A model generated the notes under the pieces. It was given only the letters and a program-made list of their open reading frames with translations. It did not search any database and was not told the DNA's origin. A program made the translations under genes and the position numbers. From positions 106,242,929 through 106,306,928 of the forward strand of contig NC_052017.1 of assembly GCF_015832195.1 (NCBI RefSeq): DNA of 64,000 nucleotides, given 5' to 3'. Of the stretch, positions 52,244-62,935 are shown one piece after another (position 1 is the stretch's first letter; each line of letters opens with the position of its first letter). Origin of the DNA: Motacilla alba alba. Lineage: Eukaryota > Chordata > Aves > Passeriformes > Motacillidae.

Positions 52244-54191
52244 ATGGTGCCCAAGAACAGCCTATTTAGTAAAGACTTTGGTTTCTCACTTGCCCACCAT
52301 CACAGTTTCTTAGCACCAGTTAGGAAACTTGGAGTAAAGTTTCATAAGGCTGAAAATCACTCAGGAGTACAGGATGCACTGAATCATAACAGTACACATT
52401 GGTGTAGGCAACATTTAAAATTAAAGGGTGTTTTCTGAAGTTGAAAAGAGGAAGAGTGCAACTGAATAACAGCAGCAACTGATGTTCGAAATGGGTTTTA
52501 TCTGCTGGTTTCCCAGCATCCATTTCCATGGGATGTGGCAGCTGGCAGGTTCCCTGCAAGACCATTTATTTACTCTCTCCCCATCTCTCTCCTTTGCTGG
52601 AAGTTCATTACTCCCTCAGCGCTGGCGGGGATTAAAAGTAAAGGTGTAATCTATGTTAGAACTAATATATGTTTTGTACTATAATGAGCCAATATACTAT
52701 TATGGATCTTGTGGTCAGCTCACTGTGTTTGATAAATATGATCAATAGATGTTATTCCCCTCTGAGATGCCCCCACCATCATCTTTCCATACTCACCTCT
52801 TGCCAGTAGTCATTTGGGGATAATTATCCCCACCAAGATTCTACCTCTAATGTGCCCACTGTCTTTTCTTCTGTCATAAATTGGTCTGATAAGATAACAA
52901 ATCTGAACTCTATTGCTATTACTGCTGTTATTTTACTAGTTCCTTGATCCTAGATTAGGGCTAGCAATCTTCATGGCAACAATAGTAAAATTCTATGTAC
53001 CTAATGAATTTCTCCTCATCTGGTATTTGTGTAACTGATTATTCCTACCTAAGTCTAGGAACAATGTCCTAACTTGACTACTCTTCAGCAACACTGTCTA
53101 CAGCTTTTGTTCTCTGAGAAGTAATGGATCACCTCTTCTTTTTTTTTAACCAGTGTCTCTCCATATTTATAGTTGTTTGTTGCTTTCCTTGATTTTATTT
53201 CAATGTGTTCTATTGCTATTTTAAGCCAATTCCTAACAATAAGAGCCTTCAGTGTTCCTTTGTTTGAAGGCACTGATGAGCTCTTGATCCTCCACATTGG
53301 GATAGCTTGTACATCTACCATAGTGTAATTTTCTTTAAGGACTTGCCAGGTCTTCTGAATTCCTTTTTTAGACTTTTTTTCCCCCCCATTAAAGTTTCCT
53401 AGGGTAAAATCTCACCATGATGATTGCATTTGGGCTTTTCCAACTTCTTCTTTCCATGCATTCTCAACTGGTCAACCTTCCATGCCCCAGAGAAATGCCT
53501 TATTCACTGACAAAGCATCTTCTCTCTTCAATTGTGAAAAAAGCTGTGTGTATGTGTTACTATAGGACACAAAATAACATGACGTGCACACTGCTCTTTT
53601 TAAGGTAAAAAGGGACTATTTCATTTCTGACTTTAACATTTATAGATTTCTAAAAGTGGACTGGAGGGTGACAGTGCCTTCTCTCCAATGACATTGGATA
53701 AACTAATAGTCTATCAAATTTCTTCTCCTCCATAAAAGAATGCAAAATAATACGTTATTTACATAAAGTATGTGAGAAAGTTTGTTACAAGAATGTAAAC
53801 ATCAGAAGGCTTAGAAAATCTTAAAAAATCAGGGCGACATGTATGTTAATGTTCAAAAACAGTAAATAAATAAATGGAACAGTGTATCTGTTATGCCTAT
53901 GTAGCTATAGTTTCAATCATACATTTATGTATCTTCCTGTATATTCCTGCACTTACTGCATTTATACGCAAACATCTGGAGTTTTAAGCTTATCAATTCA
54001 ATATCCTCATTCTTGTTCATCCTCGGATCATATGATATAAACCACCTCACTCTACAAAATCTTTGGTTCCTGGCACTTTGTTTCTGGGCACTGACATCTG
54101 TGACTGTTGGGGACTGACTGTGCATGAGGACCTGCAGTGCTGTGTCCAGGCTTTTCCCACCCTCAGCATAGGAACTGATGAAGTGGACCAA

Positions 54192-54590
54192 ATTCAGTGG
54201 CGGGCCCCCAGGCTGGAGCACTTGCCATCCGAGAGGAGGTAGCGAGCTCAGGCCTTGTCCAACTGAGACGAAATGGTTTGGGATGGGACCTAGAAGCAGT
54301 GTACCTCTAAGTGTATAAAGGTAAGCTAGCAGGAAGACCGAGCCAGGAACATCATGGCAGTGCATGGTTGGAGGGCAAGAGACAACAGACATGAGCTGAA
54401 GCATAAGAGGTTCAGACTTGCTAAGAGAAGAAACTTCTTCACATGGAGGAGAAAAGTCAGTCAGAGGAACATGGTTCCAAGAAGATTGTGCAGTCTCTGT
54501 TCTCAGAAGATGGTCAACCTGATCTGAACCAGGCTTTGAGCAGCAGGTTGGACTAGAGACATCCTTAGGTCCCTTCCAATGTGTATTAGC
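54192..54590 (+). mobile_element. Degenerate CR1 LINE 3' fragment
   Basis: Sense CR1 with drift: TTCAGTGGCGGGCCCCCAGG, GGCTGGAGCACTTGCCATCC, GGAGGGCAAGAGACAACAGA, AAGAAACTTCTTCACATGGA, GGTTGGACTAGAGACATCC and AGGTCCCTTCCAATG. Several internal stretches no longer align by eye. It overlaps the antisense 159-codon frame at 53925-54404, which is therefore repeat-derived. Confidence 0.75.
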
Positions 54591-54818
54591 TTATTATCTG
54601 ACTTGCTTCCTTCTGAGAATGTCATCAGTCATCAAAGTTGTTGTAAACCACCAAATTCTCCCCTTTTCCCATCTGTATTGGCACTGGCGTTACAGACCCT
54701 CCCTTGTCCTTGCAAGTCTCCTGGGTTACATTAATCCTTTATGCTTATTGCTGTTTCTAAGTTACACCATCTATTCCTCCCCCTAAGCTTTCTATATCCT
54801 CCTTTTACTCAAACATGA

Positions 54819-54833
54819 TTTTTTTTTTTTTTT
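54819..54833 (+). repeat. T15 homopolymer
   Basis: Fifteen uninterrupted T. Confidence 0.98.
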
Positions 54834-56821
54834 GCTTTGAGAGGCTACACAGCTCTCAGTTTCATCAGTGTGCAGTATGGTGGATAAATAGAATATTTTC
54901 ATGACCCTATGTCACAACTGTGGCACAACTTCCCAGAGAGCACTTAGGGAGCCACTCTCCTTGGACATTTGTTTATCTGGAGAAAACAGCACTGGTCCCT
55001 CCTACTATCAAGATATACTTGCGCAGAAGATGGTGGAAAGAAAGGTGTCCCAGTTTGGTCCAATGAGGTCAGTCAGTGCATCTGTGAAAATCTAGGAATC
55101 CTCATATAAAAGGATAGCAAACTCTTCTTGTTGATGGAGTCACAGGTGCTCACAGCACTAAAAATGGAGGACTCACTGCTGGGATAGGTTCCACACAACC
55201 TTACAGATTTTTCAGGCAAAATTAGCCAAAGCAGATTTTGTTGTCCATCTTCCTTGCAGTAGATTTTCCCACTCTTAAGTCATCAGTCAGTGAGCAATAG
55301 AATCAAACCTCTTGGGCACTCTCTCCCTCACAAGCAATGGTGCTTGGAAGATGCTGTGATCTTTTAGAAACTCAGGGAGCAGTTCACTATAGAGGTCTTC
55401 ACCCAAAGGCCATGATTCCAAATATAATGCAAGTCCACTAATCCATAGCTATCTCTTGGGCTCAGAGCCTACTCACAACAATGGAGAAAGCAGTCACAAA
55501 ACACACACCATGTCACAGATATCTCCCAGTATCTCCAGCAGCAATTCTGCCTTTGCATCTTCGTCAGGTGTCCAGGAGAGTCTTGCCTGCTACCCTTCCA
55601 GAAGATGAGCATGGTCAAAAGGTAAGCTGTCGTGGCTTACAACAACAAACAGATGGCTAACATGGTCTCATTGCTGTATGAGAAACAGCAGCAAAGGAGA
55701 GAGCTTCTGAATATTCATCTATATATACAAACTGTCTGCACTACTGATGCCATAACATCAAGTTACATACCTAGTCATATACAAGTTACTGAGTGATTAG
55801 ATCAGCCTGTTGCAAGGACACAACCACACAGTCACCAGCACCACAGCATGCTCCAGCATCCTCCTGCAACAACTCTCAGTGAAAAGCAGGCAGCCCAAGA
55901 GGTGCTTTGACCCACAAGTTCGCTCTTACCAAATAGCTGATACAAGCTGGATGTGCAGCCAAGTGCCAAGTGACCAGCTGCTGTAAGTGGTCACTTAAAC
56001 AGTGATAACGGAGCATAGTATCAAGAAATCCTGGACAGCCAGTCACCTCCATCATGCTTGGCCTGCAGATCTCATTCAGGTCTGTCACATTTTAAACTCC
56101 AAATTTCTAAAGTCAAAAGAACTACTGAAGCAGTCAAATCAGTTAGTCTCATGTTCCTTGTCAGCAGATTCTCATATAAGACTCCTGATTTTCTGCCTTC
56201 CTTTTTTTGCAGACAGACAGGCAGAAAACATGAAGCAATGTGAAACTGATGTGCAAATAACACAGGTAACTCAGAACTAAGCTTCTGAGGCAATAGAGTA
56301 TCAGTGCTGTCTTTACAGCAAGACCACAGCAGCAGCTGTAACAAGCACCAATGAACACAGGCTCCATTAGACACGTTTGCATGCACACAAGGTGCTTGTA
56401 GCTGTGACAGATATCCTCGTACTCACCACATATCTATTTCGGTCCTAAAATCAACCTCTTGCCATCAACCAAAAACACTGGGGGATACAACAGAAACCTT
56501 CATGCTGCCTCAGGTTTGCCAAATGCACTTTTCCCGAGCCTACGTGGACACTGAAGCAGGAAATAAATCTTAAGCCAGTGTCACTCCAGCAAACACTTCG
56601 TCATACTCAGATGGGCCGGATCTCTGTGCTTATGAAATCAGAAACTCTGGTGTTTATAGGCAGAACCCTTTTCACACACCAGTAAGCTAAGAAGGCATTC
56701 CAGGATAAAAGGCAAACATTTTTGCCAAACTGGAAACAGTGTTGCAAGCAGATAGGTAGTTACCTAGGTGCCCAACTAAGAGCTAGCTCTTAAATAATCT
56801 GCATCCTTCCTGGGGTGGGAC

Positions 56822-56857
56822 AAAAGGAAAAAAAAAAAAGAAAAAAAGAAGAGAGAC
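56822..56857 (+). repeat. Polypurine A/G tract
   Basis: Nearly pure A and G over about 36 bases (A12, A7 and GAGAGA blocks, with one C close to the right end). Confidence 0.9.
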
Positions 56858-58073
56858 AGAAATTCTGATCATTAACCTTTGAGACTAACACTGCATAAAC
56901 TTGCCAAAAATCTATCTTAACAAGTAAGGCCATAATTAGCATTTAGAAAGAAACTCTAAGAACTGCAGCAGTTGTTTACATTGTAGCCCTGTGGAAATAA
57001 AGTCTAAAGGCTCTGGGCTGATAAAAGCCACACGTAGAAAAATGTCAACGTGGCAACTTAATACCAGAGACCAAAAATTCTTGACTTGAAATTTGCTAAA
57101 AGCATCAGGAAGAACAATTGATGGAACTTAATTTCATAAAAACAAAATGTGTGTCTCTACCAAGCCTGCCCTCACAAATGGTATTTTTCTATAAAAGTAT
57201 CTGTAATGAACCTGTGTCAAGATGCCAGCGCACTTCTGGCAACACCAACTGCAGTAGGTGATTAGAATTTATGCTGTGTAAAATTAACTGTGAGATCAAA
57301 TGAAAATTATGCACCAAAATGCAAAAGCATTTATATGGCAATTCACCTACACCATTTGTTTAAAAAGTGCCAAGGCAAGTGAAAATAACCCAGTGCCCTG
57401 AAGAGTTCACAGACTATTAGGTCTGGCTGTTCCAGCAGCTTCCCTTCCAGCCCCACAGCTCTTCCCACCAAAAACCCAAGGTGTACCTATGTGAAGCCAC
57501 TGACATACCGAACTACCTTCATTTCCTAAGACAAACATGTGAATAGTTAAGAGAAAATTAGAAAACTTTATCTATGGAAAACAGAAAAATCTCTTGTAAA
57601 ATCATCAGATCTCAAGCAGGGAAAAACAGGCATTCTGCTGGATTAGTCAGAATTTTCCGAAAAAATTACATCATGGGAAGCTTAAGATAGTCGAGTGAAA
57701 GTACCCAGCCAGCATCTTGCAAGACTGAAATATAAGTATTTATATCACTATTCATATTATTTTGGAGATATATTTCACCATAGCAAAAAAATAGCTTTCT
57801 GGATAGAACGCCTTCAGTTCAGCTCCAGTTTGATACTGGAACATACAACAGTCTTCTGCTAGTGCTGCCTGCTTCCAGGTTTTGCAGAGTGACATTCCTA
57901 ATGTGACAATTGTAAAAAAAATCAAAATATACTCCCAACATTTACTGTCAAGGCACCAACAGAGTTCTACACTCTGGAACACTGGTTATTGCACAAAGCT
58001 GTGAAACATGAGGTTTCAACATTCTTTCAAATTAAGCTTTTCATCTGCCCGTATTTAATTGTTCACGTGAAAT

Positions 58074-58396
58074 GAGGTTGCAGCAAAGTGGGGGTCAGGC
58101 TTCTCTCCAAGTAACAGCTGACAGGACAAGAGTCCTATTCTCCCCTCACCAACTTACCACACTGCACATATGGAGGTTTAGATTTGGTATCTGGAAAAAG
58201 CTTCTCTTCCAAAAGAGTTGTCAAGTGTTGGAACAGGCTGCCCAGTGAAGTGGTGGAGTTGGCATCCCTGGAGGTATTTAATAAGCCATGGCACTTGGGG
58301 ACATGGGCTACTAGTAGACTTGGCTGTGCTGGCCTAATGGTTGCACTCACTGGTCTTAAAGGTCTTTTCCAACCTAACCAATTTTACATTCTTGTA
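58074..58396 (+). mobile_element. CR1 LINE 3' fragment
   Basis: Sense CR1 tail: AGTGGGGGTCAGGCTTCTCT, GGAGGTTTAGATTTGGTATC, GTTGGAACAGGCTGCCCAGT, GAAGTGGTGGAGTTGGCATC and AAAGGTCTTTTCCAACCTAA. It explains the start of the 178-codon frame 58184-58720, the longest open frame here, which runs out of the CR1 into unrelated DNA. Confidence 0.9.
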
Positions 58397-60841
58397 CATC
58401 TATCCAATTCATTTTTTAATCCTACTAAACCCATGGGACTGAGGCTGCAGTCTGCCATAAAGAAGCATTTATCAATTTCAAAGGTGTTGCTTTTAATCTT
58501 GGTCATGTTTTCTGTATCCTTACAAAAATTACACTATCTGTTATTTACTGCTGGTTTACACATACTGACATCTGAAATAATCCCAAACACGCTATATTTA
58601 TCCTTGGCCGTTTGTTACCCGCTTACCTTTTACCTGAGCTATCTTCTTGATGTGGGAGAGACAAGGTTGAACAATAATTCTGAACTAAAAAGAATTAACA
58701 GTATTAGAGTATTTTGTTAAGCATTCCACAGCACAGCTTTTTGAGTATTTTGGTAGCCCTGTGACTCCTGACACCCACTGAACAGAACTTTTACTGTGTT
58801 AGCTGCTGGACTACTCCTGACAGCTGAATAGCTAGGCACGAGTGAAAAGGAATTATCTCACCCAGTACTGTATTTATAAACATCAGTAATTTCTTAAGTT
58901 CTGCTATGTATGTTCCATTGCATTTCTAGTTTTAAGTCCTGCATAATCTAAGTAGCAGCACTTCCACCTCATGTTGCTGTTGAAATACATACTCTTTTCT
59001 CCAATTTATTTTTAAGTGTTAATCAGTGATCCCTAGAGAGCTCCAGCATAACTTACCACCAATCTCTATCACTTGTGATACTTAGCATTTATTCCTATTA
59101 CCTTTTTGCTGTCTTATCCCATTCCTAGTGCTTCACAGTCAACCTTACTTCATGCTTTTTTTTTAATGATAGCAGCTTCTCAAAGAACTTCAGGTTTTTG
59201 TGAACATAAAGATCAATTCCATCAGACTGTGCTATAAGTTGTTACTACAACTCTACCAGACTGAGAGTCAGCTTTTATTGTTTTGTATCTTTTTTTTAAA
59301 TGAACATATTTAGTTTAGGTTGTTTGGGTTTTTTTACTTACTACTTTATCCAGGTATCTATTCATGTCAGAAGGTTTGTTTGGCTTTAATTTCACAGGAT
59401 TTCACTCTTATGCTTCTGGTTTATTATACAGCAATTCTTGTTCCTGTAGGGAAAGCCCACTACTTTCTTTTTGAACTTCTTCAGGGCTTCTGGCAGAACT
59501 CCACCTAGACTTGCTGCAGTAAGTTTCTCTTAATTTTGTAAATTTAAGTATTCTTTTCAAATCTAAAATCTGGGGTTTTTTTATTGCATTGTAGTCTTTT
59601 AGCATCCTCTGTGGTGAAAACGGTAGAAATACAACGATATTTTTGCACGGAAGCCCTCACCCCTCTTTAATCAAGTGCATTTTCTCAAAAAGAAAAATCA
59701 ATTACTTTACACATTTTAAGAGTAATTTAGGTCTGAAAATGGAAGTGTGTCTTTTGCAAAATGATACATTTAGCCTATAAAAGCAGCACATTTGCTCTCT
59801 TATGGCATACATTGTGAAGTCAATTTCAACTGAAACAAGGAGCCAGCTTCTCCCTTCTGCGAGTCATTCACAGAGCAGAAAAGGACATACAACAGCCTGA
59901 ATACAGAAAAAATGCAACAGCAAAAATCATAACCCTATGATAACTAAAAGTCACTGAATGTATTAACCCCTCTTCTATACTCTTTTAACATTTTTATCAT
60001 TTCTGCTCATGTGTTTGATTTGCTATGTCAGTCCCACTCTTATTTTCTATATTCTGACTGTAAAATGCCAATTGCAACACCTTTTTCACTAGTTTCCTGT
60101 TGGCTGGATTTTATTTAATAAAGAAGAATTACTAAAATGAACTTTGTATCTTGCCATTTTCTCCTGGCCCTGTCATGTACTTCTGCTTCTTTTGTTTAGG
60201 GAACACATGTTCCTTTTTAATATATAGTTTTAGTAGAAATACTTCTGCATGGAGCTAGCTCCTCTCAAGTTGTTCTTTTGGCATAGTATCAGAGGAATAA
60301 GGTAATTTTTGTCACCACCAATTAAAAAGTTTTACGAAACAGGACTGTTATAAAACAATTAAACCTTGCAAATGCAGTAGTCTCTAGGAGGGAAACCCTG
60401 GAGGAAATTCTGCTTATTAAAACTGCAATTTTAGTTTCCATTAAAAAGGAGAATAAGACAACAGAAGATGGGTTGGCAAGACAAATTATTTCTTAATGTC
60501 AGTTGAGCCTATTTCAAATGAGATAACGTATCTATACCAGGTTGGGTTCAACACATTTTTGCCTCGTCAACTCATTTATCTAATTCAGTCATCTTGATTA
60601 TAGCCTCATGGACCTTCATTTTCAGAGAAAGAATTTCTTAACAAACAACCTACACAACATGCTGATTACTGAACAGTTAATTCTAATTAACTTGGCTATG
60701 GCAAGAGAATTTTGATAAAGTCCTAGACTGCAAATAAGGTCTGGTTATTCTGGCCAAACATCTTTAAAATCAAAACCCACAGCAGAGTCTCCAGATGAGA
60801 CATCAGAGTGATAGGGATCTAATTTAAAGAAACAAATGAGA
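58397..60841. other. Intergenic DNA just beyond the SS18 3' end
   Basis: AT-rich, no recognised repeats or coding signature. It begins directly after the inferred distal cleavage site of SS18 when read in gene orientation. Confidence 0.55.
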
Positions 60842-60860
60842 AAATTAAAATCACAAATAA

Positions 60861-60866
60861 TTTATT
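60861..60866 (-). promoter_or_regulatory. Likely distal poly(A) signal of SS18
   Basis: AATAAA lies in the context GAAGAATAAATTATT on the minus strand, followed by TTGTGATTTTAATTTTC, a U/GU-rich downstream element. The ~1.67 kb UTR it implies, after removing the LTR, is reasonable for this gene. Confidence 0.55.
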
Positions 60867-61242
60867 CTTCCGTTAGAATTGATGGAGTACAGTTTTAAAT
60901 AGCAATGAAGTACACAGTGGTGGAAAATTGGCACAGAACCTACAAGATTTTAATTCATAATGTTCCTCATGCCATATCTGTTCAAATCTTGATGTGTATT
61001 TTCGATTGACTTTAAGAAAACTGTTTTCCTTTTAAAAAGGATGCACAAATTTAAAATCTTGTCTTCCATTTATAATGTCACACATACTATGAACACGAGT
61101 TGTTTTTTATCCCCCGAACATTGATTGCAAACTGAAAAACCACAAAATATTATTTTACTCCTGGGTTAATTTTAGGTTTTATCATTTATAAAAGTTGCAA
61201 GGGATTCTTGAATGCATGTATTTCTGCAGAATAGAATATCCA

Positions 61243-61248
61243 TTTATT
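61243..61248 (-). promoter_or_regulatory. Intermediate AATAAA in SS18 3' UTR
   Basis: This AATAAA lies in GATAAATAAATGG on the minus strand, between the solo LTR and the distal signal. There is no obvious GT-rich downstream element, so usage is uncertain. Confidence 0.35.
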
Positions 61249-61504
61249 TATCTGATACACAGTAGTAGGGCAGTTTCAAAACCAATTTTTTTGTGTACTG
61301 TTGTTACTGACCACGGTACTGCCTCTCTCACATGCAACACTATAAGCATTAATGCAGTTCCAAACAAAATTTGGCATTTGCCTCATCAACAGGTTTTATA
61401 CTTAATGGTAGAACATCCCCTTGGTCTCATGTTAACCAGTAAGAAAAATGGGCAAAAATAAAAATGCCCCTTTTCTGAAGTTATTAACTCCCAGTTAGGA
61501 AAGT

Positions 61505-61896
61505 TGTCCTGGTTCCGGCCAGGACAGGGTTAATTTTTGCAGTAGCCAGGAGGGGACACCTCATTTTCAGGGGACCCTTCTAGGGGACCCTTCCAGGTAG
61601 TGTAGCATGGGGTGGAACCGGGCTCTGTGTGGTGAGCATCAACCACGTGTGAAGCCTTCACCTCTTTCTTGCACCCTCTGGCACTCGCATTGCTGCCGTT
61701 ACCTTCATTTTCATTTTGCTGTTTCCAGTAAACAGTTCTCTCAAGCCGTGATCTTTACCTTTTGTGCCTCTGATTCTCCTCTCCAACCTGCCACAAGGGA
61801 AGGGGAGGGAGAGTGGGGAGCAAGTGAGCAGCATGTGGCTTGGAGTGTGTCAGTGGGAAGACTAAAATTGTGGGACACCATTCCTAAACCATGACA
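61505..61896 (+). mobile_element. ERVL-type solo LTR inside SS18 3' UTR
   Basis: The element is 392 bp with TG...CA ends (TGTCCTGGTT at the left, CTAAACCATGACA at the right). It is flanked on both sides by the perfect 5-bp duplication AAAGT (61500-61504 and 61897-61901). There is no internal retroviral sequence, so it is a solo LTR left by recombination. The 3' part has the avian ERVL LTR signature: TTTCCAGTAAACAGTTCT, GTGATCTTTACC, a purine-rich AAGGGAAGGGGAGGG block, then GTGTCAGTGGGA. A short tandem repeat (GGGGACCCTTC twice, 61570-61592) lies in its 5' part. It is antisense to SS18. The intact duplication suggests a fairly young insertion. Confidence 0.9.
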
Positions 61897-62369
61897 AAAG
61901 TTTAGATAGGTTTTACAAAGTCCTCTAGGCTATTTCGATACATACAAATTATTCAACTAAAGGTTAAAATACACTTATACAATACAGTCCTGTTCTCCAT
62001 ATTCTTTTTCAAGTTCTTTGCATACTCAAGCCAAGTAAAATTAACACTTGTCATTTTCTTTGTTATTGCAATTATTAAGAAGGATTACAGCTTGCTTATG
62101 CAAAGCTCTGACAAAACACTTGAGAAATAAAACCCAAACGTTTATCTTGTTACCCAAAAAATGTTGCAAAAAATTGTCAAACTATGTTAGAAACAATTTT
62201 TACAAAACCGCTTCACTCAGAAAAATTGGAAAGCTTAAAAAATTTATCTTTGCACAAGACTATATTACACTGTCCTTAATTATGTTCCCATTTAGATAAC
62301 TGGGATTCTCAATCTTTGTATGTGAACCCATCAGTGACATAGAATGCTCTCCATCTTTTCACTGTTATC

Positions 62370-62375
62370 TTTATT
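62370..62375 (-). promoter_or_regulatory. Proximal poly(A) signal AATAAA of SS18
   Basis: This is a canonical AATAAA in the context ACAATAAAGAT on the minus strand, 534 nt after the stop codon. Cleavage would be expected near 62350. It would give a short 3' UTR of about 560 nt that ends before the LTR insertion. Confidence 0.6.
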
Positions 62376-62908
62376 GTACACCATTTCGAGACTAATACAA
62401 TCAAGCATTTACCATGCCCATACCCATTTTAACAGTAGATTTGTTATCCTGCCCAGCGAGTAGTGTACTGTCTTGCATATTCACCACATGTAAAACATAA
62501 TATACAAAATATTGCTGCTGTAAAAAGTGTGCATTTCCCCTTTCCCCCTACAAAAAAAAATCTGTGGAAAAAATATTAAATTCCCATAACCTTCATAAAC
62601 ATACAAAGCTGTTCGCACCTCTCAGTCTGTAACAGTATATTTGACATACAGTTCTCGACTCACTGCAAATTGTTATGTCACAGATTTTCTGTCCAATATT
62701 GCCATCTAGAGTAGAGATGTGAAACTAGTTTCGGAGAATCTACAGTCTTTAACAATTAACCCATAAAGACTGTATACCATAAAACAGCCACAAGATTTTT
62801 CCAAAATCTAGATGGAATGGGAGGTTCTCATCTCGGGAAGATGTCCACAGTGCTGAGGAGACAATATGGCTGCTAATAGATTTTGCCTACCGGAATGTGA
62901 GTACTTTT

Positions 62909-62935
62909 TCACTGTTGATAATTTCCATATTGACC
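62909..62935 (-). CDS. SS18: SS18 terminal coding exon (last 8 codons, partial gene)
   Basis: Read on the minus strand, a T13-AG acceptor (AG at 62937-62936) is followed in phase 0 by codons for G-Q-Y-G-N-Y-Q-Q and a TGA stop. This is the conserved C-terminus of the SS18/SS18L1 family. SS18 is a nuclear subunit of the BAF (mSWI/SNF) chromatin remodeller. Its N-terminal SNH domain contacts the BRM/BRG1 ATPases and its QPGY-rich C-terminal half is a transactivation and condensate-forming domain; only the last eight residues of that half lie here. In human synovial sarcoma all but the last eight SS18 residues are fused to SSX, which matches a final exon of eight codons. The paralogue SS18L1 (CREST) has a nearly identical tail. 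I prefer SS18 because a long gene-free, AT-rich region lies downstream, while SS18L1 sits in a gene-dense neighbourhood. The remaining exons lie beyond 64000. The call rests on a short match plus splice and UTR structure. Confidence 0.85.
   Translation of the reverse strand, partial: GQYGNYQQ

Larger units (their letters stand above)
47046..54191. other. Gene-free intergenic DNA
   Basis: It holds the candidate element 47640-48010 and the short CR1 tail at 52141. A GC-rich patch at 50100-50420 gives overlapping frames up to 172 codons on several frames, judged compositional. The interval 48085-48130 faintly resembles an old SINE/LINE tail (CTGTGCTAGGTGCTG). Confidence 0.55.
54591..58073. other. 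Gene-free intergenic DNA
   Basis: No repeat or coding signature beyond the simple-sequence tracts listed. All open frames are about 100 codons or less. Confidence 0.6.
60842..62908 (-). other. SS18: SS18 3' UTR (long form, interrupted by a solo LTR)
   Basis: This is AT-rich, non-coding sequence directly after the SS18 stop codon. It contains three canonical AATAAA signals on the minus strand. The distal one at 60866-60861 is followed within about 20 nt by a T/GT-rich stretch, as expected for a cleavage site near 60842. Without the 392-bp LTR and the 5-bp duplication the UTR would be about 1.67 kb. The boundary is inferred from signals only, because no transcript evidence is available. The stretch from 61902 to 62350 between the LTR and the early signal carries no coding potential or recognised repeat. 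Confidence 0.6.

Noticed and set aside
53925..54404. 159-codon minus-strand frame
   Set aside because: It partly overlaps a sense CR1 copy and so is antisense to repeat sequence.
58184..58720. 178-codon plus-strand open frame, the longest in the window
   Set aside because: Its first third is CR1 tail and the rest runs into unrelated AT-rich DNA with no motif; it is a chance frame.
62909..62935. Alternative identity SS18L1 (CREST)
   Set aside because: The C-terminal tail is nearly the same in both, but the long gene desert downstream suits SS18; not fully excluded.
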